A stretch of DNA of 7,544 nt, from NCBI RefSeq assembly GCF_034470605.1, contig NZ_JARGYT010000060.1, positions 1 to 7,544 of the forward strand, read 5' to 3'. The DNA is from Cyrtobacter comes (lineage in GTDB: Bacteria > Pseudomonadota > Alphaproteobacteria > Rickettsiales > Midichloriaceae). A program made the position numbers and the translations under genes. The stretch's first letter is position 1, and each line of letters starts with the position of its first letter. Positions 1-7,348 of this stretch are shown piece after piece. The notes below the pieces were generated by a model. The model saw nothing but the letters and a program-made list of their open reading frames with translations, made no database searches and had not been told where the DNA came from.

Positions 1-108
1 TTCGCTAAACTCAAAGAAAATCGACGCTTAGCATTACGATTTGAGAAATCCGATCTCTCTTTCCTTGCCTTTATAGCTTTAGCATCTATTAAATACAACC
101 TTTGTTAA
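1..108 (+). CDS. IS5-family-like transposase, C-terminal fragment (5' end outside window)
   Basis: Frame 1 is open from the first base to a TAA at 106-108 and encodes 35 residues. It begins FAKLKENRRLALRFEKSDLS and continues with a hydrophobic FLAFIALASI segment. The pattern FxxLKxxRRLAxRxxK, followed by a hydrophobic stretch, is the conserved end of IS5-type DDE transposases, just after the catalytic Glu, where a Lys or Arg of the C-terminal motif sits and the last helix follows. The catalytic Asp, Asp and Glu are not in the window. The enzyme would cut and join the element's ends, including the repeat overlapping its own stop codon. Whether the full copy is intact cannot be seen. Family membership is an inference from the motif, without a database search. 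Confidence 0.78.
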   Translation, partial: FAKLKENRRLALRFEKSDLSFLAFIALASIKYNLC

Positions 109-877
109 CAGTGCCTATCATATCTAGCAATCTTTCATAAGAATCATCCCCTTTCTCAATTTCTGGTTTCCCCTCTAATTTTAGAGCAAGGCTAAGACAT
201 TTTTCTACTCCTTTTGATAATACAACTTCATCTTTGCCTGTCTGTACAACTTCGAGAATTTTTTGCTCTATTAGCTCATGGTGACCAGCGCGCATCCCAA
301 GTTCAAATAGGCTTTTAGCCCCCTGATCATCTTTGGTTGGATTTAAAAATAGGTATCCAGGATCTGATTTTTCGATAACATCTTTAGTTAACTCTGTATT
401 ATCAAGTTTTGTAAGAATAGCTAAAAAACCCTTTTCAGAGATATTTTCAAGATTAAATCTTTTGTCTTTTACTAATCCAATCATTAACGCCTCTAAATCA
501 TTATTAGAGACTCCTGCATCAGCATATGCTGTAAATATTTTTGCAGATACCTCCCTTGGAGAAGAGAGGATAATTTCTTTTGCAAGTTCAGGATTTAGTG
601 TATCAATGATAAAACTATACGCATCTGGCCCTAAATTATTGATAATTGCACCAGCATCAGATGGATTCATTAAACCAGCTCTAATATTTTCTGCAATGAC
701 TTGAGAGAACTGCGATTCTGGATACTTTGATATGATTTCACCTATTACCCTTGTATCTAAAACATGTGTTTGTAAGAATTCTTTTGCAATTGCTTGGCTA
801 CATCTTGAAAGGCTGTCAATAAGAGCATTCTCATTCCCAGATCTCCATAAGTTCTCTAATATACTTAGCTCTTTCAT
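89..877 (-). pseudogene. Unrecognised helical protein, 3' end cut by the IS insertion
   Basis: The open frame encodes 262 residues, but only the first 254 (877 down to 116) are host sequence. The last eight, GTVNKGCI, and the stop are read from the IS terminal repeat, so the original protein was probably longer and its remainder lies beyond the left IS copy or is lost. I do not recognise the family. The visible protein is soluble, has no signal peptide or membrane segment, and is rich in Leu, Ile, Glu and Lys. It looks like a succession of short helices, suggesting an alpha-helical repeat fold, though no clear repeat consensus such as ankyrin or TPR is evident. The ATG at 877 lacks a good Shine-Dalgarno sequence. 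It is divergent from coaE, across a 119-base gap. A host-interaction role is possible in an intracellular bacterium but unsupported. The truncated product could still be made. Confidence 0.65.
97..115 (-). repeat. Terminal inverted repeat, right end of left IS copy
   Basis: The minus strand reads GGCACTGTTAACAAAGGTT, identical over all 19 bases to 7448-7466 on the plus strand. After base 19 the two sequences diverge, as expected for the two different ends of the same element. The repeat contains the transposase stop codon and the palindrome GTTAAC. Confidence 0.85.
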
Positions 878-911
878 TGTTTTATATTAATAAAAATTCA
901 ATAAACATTAT

Positions 912-941
912 TTGCAGAATCAATCAAATCACTTGTATAAT
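912..941 (+). promoter_or_regulatory. Probable sigma70-type promoter for coaE-dnaQ-mutS
   Basis: TTGCAG at 912-917 and a perfect TATAAT at 936-941 are separated by 18 bases, close to the consensus arrangement. Transcription would begin near 948 and leave a leader of about 50 bases before the coaE ATG at 997. In AT-rich DNA a TATAAT can occur by chance, but its position upstream of the first gene of the operon supports the call. Confidence 0.6.
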
Positions 942-953
942 TCTGTTCTGCAA
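912..953. repeat. 8-bp inverted repeat bracketing the coaE promoter (possible operator)
   Basis: TTGCAGAA at 912-919 and TTCTGCAA at 946-953 are perfect reverse complements with 26 bases between them. The left arm covers the -35 element and the right arm covers the expected transcription start, with the -10 hexamer between them. The layout would suit a dimeric regulator or a DNA loop. It could be chance in a short AT-rich region, and no regulator is encoded nearby. Confidence 0.3.
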
Positions 954-996
954 CTAATTATGATATGCTCTTACTAAAATTGATAAAACTCAAGTC

Positions 997-1599
997 ATGG
1001 AAAGAGTTTTTATTGTTACTGGCGCAATAGCTTCGGGAAAAACGTTCTTGCTTAGTAAAATGCGAAAATTTGGATTTTTAACTTTAAATGTAGATAAAAT
1101 TGCTAAATCCATATTAGCCAATAACATAATTATACAAAAAAAGATTATTGAACAATTTCCAATTTATAAAGATTCTTTGGGAGGCTTTGATATATATAAA
1201 TTTATTATTAATGCTAGCAGTGCCGCTCTTTGCTTTGTTGAAGAGCTTATTCATCCTATTGTTAGGGCAGAATGTAATAATCTCGTAAGGAACGTAAGAA
1301 AACAATCCAAAAGACCAATAGCATTAGAAATCCCCCTTTTTATTGAATCACTTACCAAAGGCAAAATATGCTATTTATATGAAAAGGTGATAGTAACACA
1401 TTCAAGATTTGATATCAGAGAAAAAAGAGCAATGTTAAGAGAGCATATGACTAAGGAAAAATTTGATGCTATAACCAGCAGACAGACCACTGACGATATG
1501 CGTTTTATGTATGCGGATTATATAGTGTGTTGTGAAAACGATTATAGTATAAATAGTTTTTTGAGGGAGTTAATTGAGAGAAATAGTTTTAGATACTGA
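997..1599 (+). CDS. coaE: Dephospho-CoA kinase
   Basis: CoaE catalyses the last step of coenzyme A synthesis, phosphorylating the ribose 3'-hydroxyl of dephospho-CoA with ATP in the cytoplasm. The 200-residue length is typical. The P-loop GAIASGKT is at residues 9-16. LNVDKIAKSIL follows and keeps the presumed catalytic Asp33 of the family DAD motif, while the first Asp is Asn31 here. The HPIVR motif is at 86-90, IPLFIES at about 112-118, and the C-terminal lid and base-binding region (THSRFDIREKRAMLRE and the later ADYIV) is recognisable. The sequence is divergent in the middle, where the usual Asp-Arg pair after the FG region reads as Asp-Ile-Tyr. It is the first gene of the operon and its last 26 bases overlap dnaQ. 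No strong Shine-Dalgarno precedes the ATG, but the P-loop begins eight residues in, so an upstream start is not needed. Confidence 0.88.
   Translation: MERVFIVTGAIASGKTFLLSKMRKFGFLTLNVDKIAKSILANNIIIQKKIIEQFPIYKDSLGGFDIYKFIINASSAALCFVEELIHPIVRAECNNLVRNVRKQSKRPIALEIPLFIESLTKGKICYLYEKVIVTHSRFDIREKRAMLREHMTKEKFDAITSRQTTDDMRFMYADYIVCCENDYSINSFLRELIERNSFRY
1563..1569 (+). promoter_or_regulatory. Ribosome binding site that supports the TTG start of dnaQ
   Basis: GAGGGAG lies inside the end of coaE, four bases before TTG at 1574. It is one of the clearest Shine-Dalgarno sequences in the window. It supports a TTG start immediately before the REIVLDTETTG segment, where DnaQ proteins normally begin. 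Confidence 0.6.
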
Positions 1600-2224
1600 A
1601 ACAACTGGTTTAAGTGTTAGGGATGGGCACAGAATTATAGAAATAGGTTGTGTAGAGCTTATAGATAGAAGATTTACTGGTCGCGTCTTTCATGAATATA
1701 TTAATCCAAAAAGGGATATTGAGGCAACGGCCTTTTTAGTTCATGGCATTTCTAATGAATTTTTAAAAAACAGACCACAATTTCAACATATAGTAAATAA
1801 GTTGTTAGATTTCGTCCAAGATAGTAGCCTTATTATGCATAATGCTAATTTTGATGTTTCGTTTTTAAATAATGAACTTTCTCTATGTGGAAAGAGACCG
1901 ATTGATCGAAATAAAATTGTAGATACTTTGACCATTGCAAGAAGAAGGTACCCAGGCTCAAAAGTGAGTTTAGACGCGCTATGCAGAAGGATGAATATTA
2001 ACCTGAGCTCAAGAGAAAAGCATGGGGCATTAATAGATGCTAAACTTCTAGCTTCTGTATATGCACAAATGGTTTCCAATATTCAAAGTAGTATATTATT
2101 TAGTAACGAGAAAAGAGAGTCTATAGATTTAAAGAGCGTTTATAAAAAAAGATCTTTTCAACCTACTGAGCTTGAGGTCTCAGAGCACTTTAAAGCACTG
2201 GAATATATAAAAAAAGAGCGATGA
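1574..2224 (+). CDS. dnaQ: DNA polymerase III epsilon subunit (3'-5' proofreading exonuclease)
   Basis: Epsilon removes misincorporated nucleotides as part of the replicative polymerase core. All DEDDh exonuclease residues are visible: Asp7 and Glu9 in DTETTG (Exo I), Asp94 in HNANFD (Exo II), and His150 and Asp155 in HGALID (Exo III), so the enzyme should be active. The 216-residue length is slightly short of E. coli (243). The catalytic domain fills residues 1 to about 170, and the tail (PTELEVSEHFKALEYI) resembles the end of Rickettsia epsilon as I remember it. I see no obvious clamp-binding motif. The start is TTG, preceded by GAGGGAG. No ATG lies close upstream in frame with a comparable site. 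The gene overlaps coaE by 26 bases and its TGA overlaps the mutS ATG in ATGA, so translation of all three genes is probably coupled. Confidence 0.93.
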   Translation: MREIVLDTETTGLSVRDGHRIIEIGCVELIDRRFTGRVFHEYINPKRDIEATAFLVHGISNEFLKNRPQFQHIVNKLLDFVQDSSLIMHNANFDVSFLNNELSLCGKRPIDRNKIVDTLTIARRRYPGSKVSLDALCRRMNINLSSREKHGALIDAKLLASVYAQMVSNIQSSILFSNEKRESIDLKSVYKKRSFQPTELEVSEHFKALEYIKKER

Positions 2225-4608
2225 CACCAATGATGCGCCAATATATGGCATTAAAAATGATGAATGAAGAGCACTTATTATTTTACAGAATGGGTGATTT
2301 TTACGAACTCTTTTTTGATGATGCTATCAAGGCCTCTAAAGTACTAAATCTATTTTTAACAAAACGCGGAACTTATGATGGAAAAGATATTCCAATGTGT
2401 GGCGTGCCAGCCCATTCTAGTAACGTATATTTACTAAAATTAATAAAAAGCGGATTTTCTGTGGCAATATGTGAACAACTCGAAACGCCTCAGGAAGCAA
2501 AAAAAAGAGGCTACAATGCCCTTGTCAGGAGGGATGTAACAAGAATCATAACCCCTGGAACAATTTTAGAAGATGAGCTTCTAGAATCTAAAAATAACAA
2601 TTATTTATGCTCATTATATAAGTGGAAAGATACGTATTCTATTGCTCTTACAGACCTTTCTGTTGGAGAATTTAAAGCTACAAGCTTTTCCTCATTTTTA
2701 GACGTAGAGGGATTTTTGGCGCAGATAAATGTTGCAGAACTTCTTGCGCCAGAATCTTTGAGGAATCAAATTGATAAAAGTATCAATTTAACAGCAAGAC
2801 CTGAAAATATGTTTGATATCAATAGGTCTGGCGCCACTATTTCTGCAATTTTTAATGAATCTGTATTAACTGATAATTTCTCAGAAGCAGAGATTATAGC
2901 TATAGGTAGTTTATTAGAATATATAAGATATACGCAAAAAGATTCGCTACCATTCTTATCTAGACCATCTAGACATATAAATTCTAATTTCATGGTAATG
3001 GATAAGGCGACAAGGCGAAATTTAGAAATAGAAAAGAGTTTATCTGGTGAGAGATCTGGATCACTGTTAGGAGAACTAGATATGACCTTAACCGCAGCTG
3101 GCAGTAGACTTATGTGCAGGTACTTCTCTATGCCACTTATCGATCCAGGGGCGATAAATGCACGATTAGACGATATAGAATTTTTCATAAAAAACAAAGA
3201 GATAAGGGGTGTCTTAAGAGATTTATTATCTGATTTTCCAGATCTAGAAAGAGCGCTACAAAGATCAATAGGGAAGTTATCATCACCTTATGATCTTAAT
3301 ATCATAAGAAAGGGGCTTGAAACCTCTACAATTATTGTACAAAAAATAATGCTTTCTGGATCAGAAATTTCAGATAGCATAAGATCTCTTATAGTCCAGA
3401 TAGCTGGATTTGAAATTATACTAAAAGAATTAAAATGCGCACTTGCTCCAGAAGAATGTACTAAAACAAAAGATAGCCATTATATACGGTACGGTTACTC
3501 AAAACAGCTAGATTGCCTTTTAGACCTGCTCCAAAATACTGATTTGAGGATAGAGGAGTTACAAGATAAATACAGAAAAATTACAGGCGTTAATAATCTT
3601 AAGATATCGAAAAATAATATTATTGGTTATTTTGTAGAGGTAAGCTCCGCCAATTCAAACAAACTAAAAAGCGATATATTTATACACAAGCAATCTTTAG
3701 GTAATTCAATAAGATATTTTACAGATGAGTTAAAAAATCTAGAAAATTTAATACTGAATAATACAGATAAGGTAAATGCTGTAAAAGATAGTATATTTGA
3801 TAACTTAAAGAATGGTATTATCAAATATGCAATGGAGATAGGGCTTGTTGCAGGTATTATTGCGAAACTAGATGTATTATCCTCAATGGCACAAGTTGCG
3901 GTTACATATAAATATATCAGGCCAATAGTAGATCATAGCGGAGATTTTTACATAGAAGAAGGGAGGCATCCGGTTGTTGAAGTTCATGCAAATAATGTAT
4001 TTGTACCAAATAATTGTGACATGAATGAAAAGAGTAATTTATGGCTAATAACTGGTCCAAATATGGCTGGGAAAAGCACATTTTTGAGACAGAATGCTTT
4101 AATTTGTCTAATGGCCCAAGCTGGCAGTTTTGTTCCTGCAACTTATGCAAAAATTGGTGCTATAGATAAACTATTCTGCAGGATAGGTGCGGCAGATAAT
4201 CTTCATAAAAATCATTCTACTTTTATGGTGGAAATGCTTGAAAGTTCCAACATAGTCAATAATGCATCTAATAAATCGTTAATCATCATGGATGAGATTG
4301 GTAGGGGCACATCTACAAATGATGGAATTGCAATCGCTACCGCAATCATTGAATATATACATGATAAAATCAAGGCACGCGCATTTTTTGCCACACACTA
4401 CCATGAATTGGCCTGCATTGAAGAAAGACTGGAAAGAGTATCATGCCATACAATGGATATTAAGGAATGGGATGGGGAAATAGTATTTTTACATAAAATA
4501 AAAAATGGTAGAGCCGAGAAATCATACGGTGTACACGTGGCACGGCTCGCAGGATTGCCAAATTCTATAATAGATAGAGCAAATGAATTATTGGAACTAA
4601 ACAAGTAG
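2221..4608 (+). CDS. mutS: DNA mismatch repair protein MutS, lacking the usual C-terminal tail
   Basis: MutS binds mispairs and small loops and, powered by ATP, recruits MutL. The 795 residues cover all five domains. The mismatch-binding domain has GDFYELF, with Phe27 and Glu29 as the base-stacking and hydrogen-bonding pair. Connector, lever and clamp domains follow to about residue 560. The ATPase has Walker A GPNMAGKST (612-620, Lys618), STFMVEM, Walker B LIIMDE (Asp691, Glu692) with GRGTST, and ATHYHE (His726, His728). The protein ends soon after SYGVHVARLAGLP, so the linker, clamp-binding motif and tetramerisation tail of E. coli MutS (853 residues) are absent. The ATG lies in the ATGA overlap with dnaQ, and its second residue aligns with Thr11 of E. 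coli MutS. No mutL is in the window. A 160-base gap separates it from clpB. Confidence 0.96.
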   Translation: MTPMMRQYMALKMMNEEHLLFYRMGDFYELFFDDAIKASKVLNLFLTKRGTYDGKDIPMCGVPAHSSNVYLLKLIKSGFSVAICEQLETPQEAKKRGYNALVRRDVTRIITPGTILEDELLESKNNNYLCSLYKWKDTYSIALTDLSVGEFKATSFSSFLDVEGFLAQINVAELLAPESLRNQIDKSINLTARPENMFDINRSGATISAIFNESVLTDNFSEAEIIAIGSLLEYIRYTQKDSLPFLSRPSRHINSNFMVMDKATRRNLEIEKSLSGERSGSLLGELDMTLTAAGSRLMCRYFSMPLIDPGAINARLDDIEFFIKNKEIRGVLRDLLSDFPDLERALQRSIGKLSSPYDLNIIRKGLETSTIIVQKIMLSGSEISDSIRSLIVQIAGFEIILKELKCALAPEECTKTKDSHYIRYGYSKQLDCLLDLLQNTDLRIEELQDKYRKITGVNNLKISKNNIIGYFVEVSSANSNKLKSDIFIHKQSLGNSIRYFTDELKNLENLILNNTDKVNAVKDSIFDNLKNGIIKYAMEIGLVAGIIAKLDVLSSMAQVAVTYKYIRPIVDHSGDFYIEEGRHPVVEVHANNVFVPNNCDMNEKSNLWLITGPNMAGKSTFLRQNALICLMAQAGSFVPATYAKIGAIDKLFCRIGAADNLHKNHSTFMVEMLESSNIVNNASNKSLIIMDEIGRGTSTNDGIAIATAIIEYIHDKIKARAFFATHYHELACIEERLERVSCHTMDIKEWDGEIVFLHKIKNGRAEKSYGVHVARLAGLPNSIIDRANELLELNK

Positions 4609-4651
4609 ATAATTTACTTAAGAATCACTAGTAAAAAGTTTAAACCAATCG

Positions 4652-4668
4652 TATAACTAGCTGTTATA
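4652..4668. repeat. Short AT-rich inverted repeat between mutS and clpB
   Basis: TATAAC (4652-4657) and GTTATA (4663-4668) form a perfect 6-bp stem with a 5-base loop. The stem has one G-C pair and no run of T follows, so it is not a convincing intrinsic terminator. It is listed because it is the only hairpin I noticed in this gap. It may be chance. Confidence 0.2.
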
Positions 4669-4709
4669 TAAGCAATTACATATTTATTGTACTTATTTTA
4701 TTAAGTCAA

Positions 4710-4738
4710 TTGAATAAGGTATATCACCCTACTACATA
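4710..4738 (+). promoter_or_regulatory. Possible promoter upstream of clpB
   Basis: TTGAAT at 4710-4715 and TACATA at 4733-4738 are 17 bases apart, a plausible though imperfect sigma70-type pair, giving a leader of about 25 bases. The same stretch also has ATTGAAT followed after about ten bases by ACCCTACT. This loosely resembles the heat-shock sigma32 form (CTTGAAA and CCCCATnT) with a short spacer. clpB is heat-shock controlled in many bacteria, so either reading is possible. The 160-base gap after mutS supports separate transcription. Confidence 0.35.
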
Positions 4739-4768
4739 CACATTCATTAATATCGTGTTGCAGAAATT

Positions 4769-7330
4769 ATGAATAGCGATAAATTGACACAAAATACCCA
4801 AAAGATCCTTCAAGAAGCTCAGATGGATTGTTTGGCTAAGGGAAACCAGCATCTTAATGTTGAGCACGTTTTTTACTCTCTTTTAAATAATGATGAACTT
4901 TCAAGTCAAATATTATCTAGTTGCGGAGTTGAATTAAGGGCTCTTATTCAAGAAACTGAGAGTTTAATAGAGAAATTTCCTAAGGTCACTGGATCTCAGC
5001 TCTATATGAGCAATGAAGTTGCAATAGTCATAAAAAGCGCTGAGGAAATAGCAAAAAAGGCAGGGGACAGCTTTATAACAACGGAACGTTTATTACAAGC
5101 TATAGTAAAAGGCAAAAATCAAATATCTGCATTATTAAAGAATAAGGATGCCGGTATAGAAAAAAAGATTGATAGCAAGATTGCCGACTTAAGAAAAGGA
5201 CAGGTAGCAGATTCAAAAACCTCAGAAGAAAATATGCAATCATTGCAAAAATTTACAAAAGACATAACTAAACTTGCTGAAGATGGAAAAATTGACCCAG
5301 TTATTGGTAGAGAGGAAGAGGTAAGACGTGCTATGCAGGTTTTATCTAGAAGGACGAAAAATAATCCTATTTTAATAGGAGAGCCAGGAGTGGGCAAAAC
5401 CGCAATAGTAGAAGGCTTAGCACAAAGAATAGTTGCAAATGACGTACCAGAAAGCTTAAGAGGAGCCAGACTTGTTGCTCTAGATCTAGGTGCAATGATA
5501 GCAGGGTCAAAATTTAGAGGAGAATTTGAGGAACGTCTTAAGGCTATATTAAAAGAAATAGAAAAATCTAACCAAAATATTATACTCTTTATAGATGAAC
5601 TACATACAATTGTTGGCGCTGGTGCAAATGAAGGAGCGATGGATGCATCTAACTTGCTAAAACCTGCACTTGCGAGGGGAGATTTGCACTGTATAGGAGC
5701 AACTACAATAAATGAATATAAGAAATACATAGAGAAGGATGCTGCACTTGCAAGGAGGTTTCAACCAATATACATATCAGAACCAACAAGCGATGAGGCA
5801 ATCTCGATACTTAGAGGCCTCAAAGAGAAGTATGAGGTACATCATGGTATAAGGATTTCTGATAATGCAATAGTTGCCGCCGTGATGCTATCAAGTAGGT
5901 ATATTACAGATAGGTTCTTACCAGATAAGGCCATAGATTTAATTGATGAGGCGGCAAGCAGACTGAGAATGCAGGTTGATAGTAAGCCTGAAGAAATAGA
6001 TGAGCTAGATAGGCGTATATTACAGTTAAAAATTGAAGAAAGCGCCTTAAAAAAAGAAAAGGACGAACCATCAAGGAAAAGGCTTGAGAATATCGTGTAT
6101 GAATTATCTGGTTTAGAAAAAAAATCTGCAGATCTTTCATCTACATGGAAAATGGAGAAGATGAAGTTGTATGAATTACAATCTACTAAGGAAAAATTAG
6201 AAATAGCTAAATCTGGGCTTGAAATAGCACAACGCAGCGGAGATTTATCAAAAGCCGGAGAAATAAGATATGGCGTAATCCCAGAGTTAGAGAAAAAGAT
6301 ATCAGAGCTTGAGCTCCAAAATCAAAATACATCAATGCAAGAATCGATAACAGAAAATGATATCGCACTTATAGTCTCAAGATGGACTGGAATACCTGTT
6401 GAAAATATGGTCGCCTCTGAAAAGGAGAGATTATTAAATATGGAGAAAATTTTAAGTAATAGCGTTGTTGGGCATGATTATGTAATTCAGGTTGTAAGTA
6501 ATGCAATAAGGAGGTCTAGAGCAGGAATATCAGATCAAGATAAACCTATAGGTTCTTTTTTATTTTTAGGACCAACTGGTGTTGGAAAAACAGAACTCGC
6601 AAAAGCGCTTGCTGAATTTTTGTTCAATGATAGAAAGGCTATATTACGTGTTGATATGTCTGAGTATATGGAAAAGCACTCAGTAGCAAGGTTGATAGGA
6701 GCTCCTCCTGGATATGTTGGGTACGAGGAAGGTGGTGTTATAACAGAGGCTGTAAAACGTAGGCCTTATCAAATATTACTACTGGATGAGGTAGAGAAGG
6801 CACATCCCGATGTTTTCAACATATTATTACAAGTTTTAGATGAGGGGCGTCTTACAGATGGAAAGGGCAGGACTATAGATTTTAGAAATACTGTCATTAT
6901 TCTGACTTCTAACATAGGCTCATCGTTTATAGCTCATGGAGCAAGTGGTGATAGCGGCGTAAAAAACAGTGTGATGGAACTTGTAAAAGCCCACTTTAAA
7001 CCAGAATTTATAAATAGATTAGACGAGATAATAATTTTCGATAAACTTCAACAAAGCTCTATGTATAAGATAGCAGATATACAACTTGGAAAATTAGTAA
7101 AATTGCTAAAGAGTAAAAATATTGTATTAAAAATACATCAATCACTAATAGATTGGATTGCTGTTGAGGGGTTTGATCCGCTATATGGCGCAAGGCCAAT
7201 GAAGAGGTTAATACAAAATTCTTTGCAAAATAAGCTTGCACAGGAATTACTTGCTGGTAGGATTACAAGTGGAGATGAGGTGAGCGCTTGTTATGAGGAT
7301 GGTGATATAAGGCTTCGCAGCATCAGGTAA
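4769..7330 (+). CDS. clpB: ATP-dependent disaggregase ClpB (Hsp104 family)
   Basis: ClpB is a hexameric AAA+ machine that, with DnaK, DnaJ and GrpE, threads aggregated proteins through its pore and rescues them. The 853 residues match the family (857 in E. coli). The Clp N-domain spans about 1-145. The first ATPase has Walker A GEPGVGKT (204-211, Lys210), Walker B with Asp276 and Glu277, pore loop KFRGEFEERL and arginine fingers in ALARRFQPI. A long charged coiled-coil middle domain fills about 405-515, which separates ClpB from ClpA and ClpX. The second ATPase has GPTGVGKT (601-608, Lys607), pore loop GYVGYEEGG, and Walker B LLLDE (Asp673, Glu674), then the C-terminal domain. There is no IGF/L-type loop visible for ClpP docking. 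The chosen ATG gives the canonical N-terminus, though its Shine-Dalgarno is weak. The protein looks intact. Confidence 0.97.
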   Translation: MNSDKLTQNTQKILQEAQMDCLAKGNQHLNVEHVFYSLLNNDELSSQILSSCGVELRALIQETESLIEKFPKVTGSQLYMSNEVAIVIKSAEEIAKKAGDSFITTERLLQAIVKGKNQISALLKNKDAGIEKKIDSKIADLRKGQVADSKTSEENMQSLQKFTKDITKLAEDGKIDPVIGREEEVRRAMQVLSRRTKNNPILIGEPGVGKTAIVEGLAQRIVANDVPESLRGARLVALDLGAMIAGSKFRGEFEERLKAILKEIEKSNQNIILFIDELHTIVGAGANEGAMDASNLLKPALARGDLHCIGATTINEYKKYIEKDAALARRFQPIYISEPTSDEAISILRGLKEKYEVHHGIRISDNAIVAAVMLSSRYITDRFLPDKAIDLIDEAASRLRMQVDSKPEEIDELDRRILQLKIEESALKKEKDEPSRKRLENIVYELSGLEKKSADLSSTWKMEKMKLYELQSTKEKLEIAKSGLEIAQRSGDLSKAGEIRYGVIPELEKKISELELQNQNTSMQESITENDIALIVSRWTGIPVENMVASEKERLLNMEKILSNSVVGHDYVIQVVSNAIRRSRAGISDQDKPIGSFLFLGPTGVGKTELAKALAEFLFNDRKAILRVDMSEYMEKHSVARLIGAPPGYVGYEEGGVITEAVKRRPYQILLLDEVEKAHPDVFNILLQVLDEGRLTDGKGRTIDFRNTVIILTSNIGSSFIAHGASGDSGVKNSVMELVKAHFKPEFINRLDEIIIFDKLQQSSMYKIADIQLGKLVKLLKSKNIVLKIHQSLIDWIAVEGFDPLYGARPMKRLIQNSLQNKLAQELLAGRITSGDEVSACYEDGDIRLRSIR

Positions 7331-7348
7331 TGTTTGACTTTATTATAA

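Larger units (their letters stand above)
1..115 (+). mobile_element. Right end of an IS5-family-like insertion sequence (partial)
   Basis: This segment holds the 3' end of a DDE transposase gene (stop at 106-108) followed directly by a terminal repeat ending at base 115, with the stop codon lying inside the repeat. That compact layout is usual for IS5-family elements. Read inward, the end begins GGCACTGTTAACAAAGGTT and is identical over 19 bases to the other IS end at 7448. The host sequence next to the end starts with TA, which fits the short TA-type target duplications of IS427-like IS5 elements (family knowledge). The rest of the element lies outside the window. The family call rests on the transposase tail and the repeat form. 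The subgroup is uncertain. Confidence 0.8.

Noticed and set aside
333..704. A 123-codon open frame on the plus strand inside the helical protein gene
   Set aside because: It is antisense to a longer frame with ordinary protein composition, has no ribosome binding site, and its Ser/Phe/Ile-rich translation looks like a shadow.
4652..4668. Intrinsic terminator after mutS
   Set aside because: The stem is six pairs, almost all A-T, with no following run of T, so it would not terminate well.
5119..5730. A 203-codon open frame on the minus strand inside clpB
   Set aside because: It lies antisense to the ATPase core of an intact, clearly recognised clpB, and its translation has the low-complexity Ser, Ile and Phe content typical of a shadow frame.
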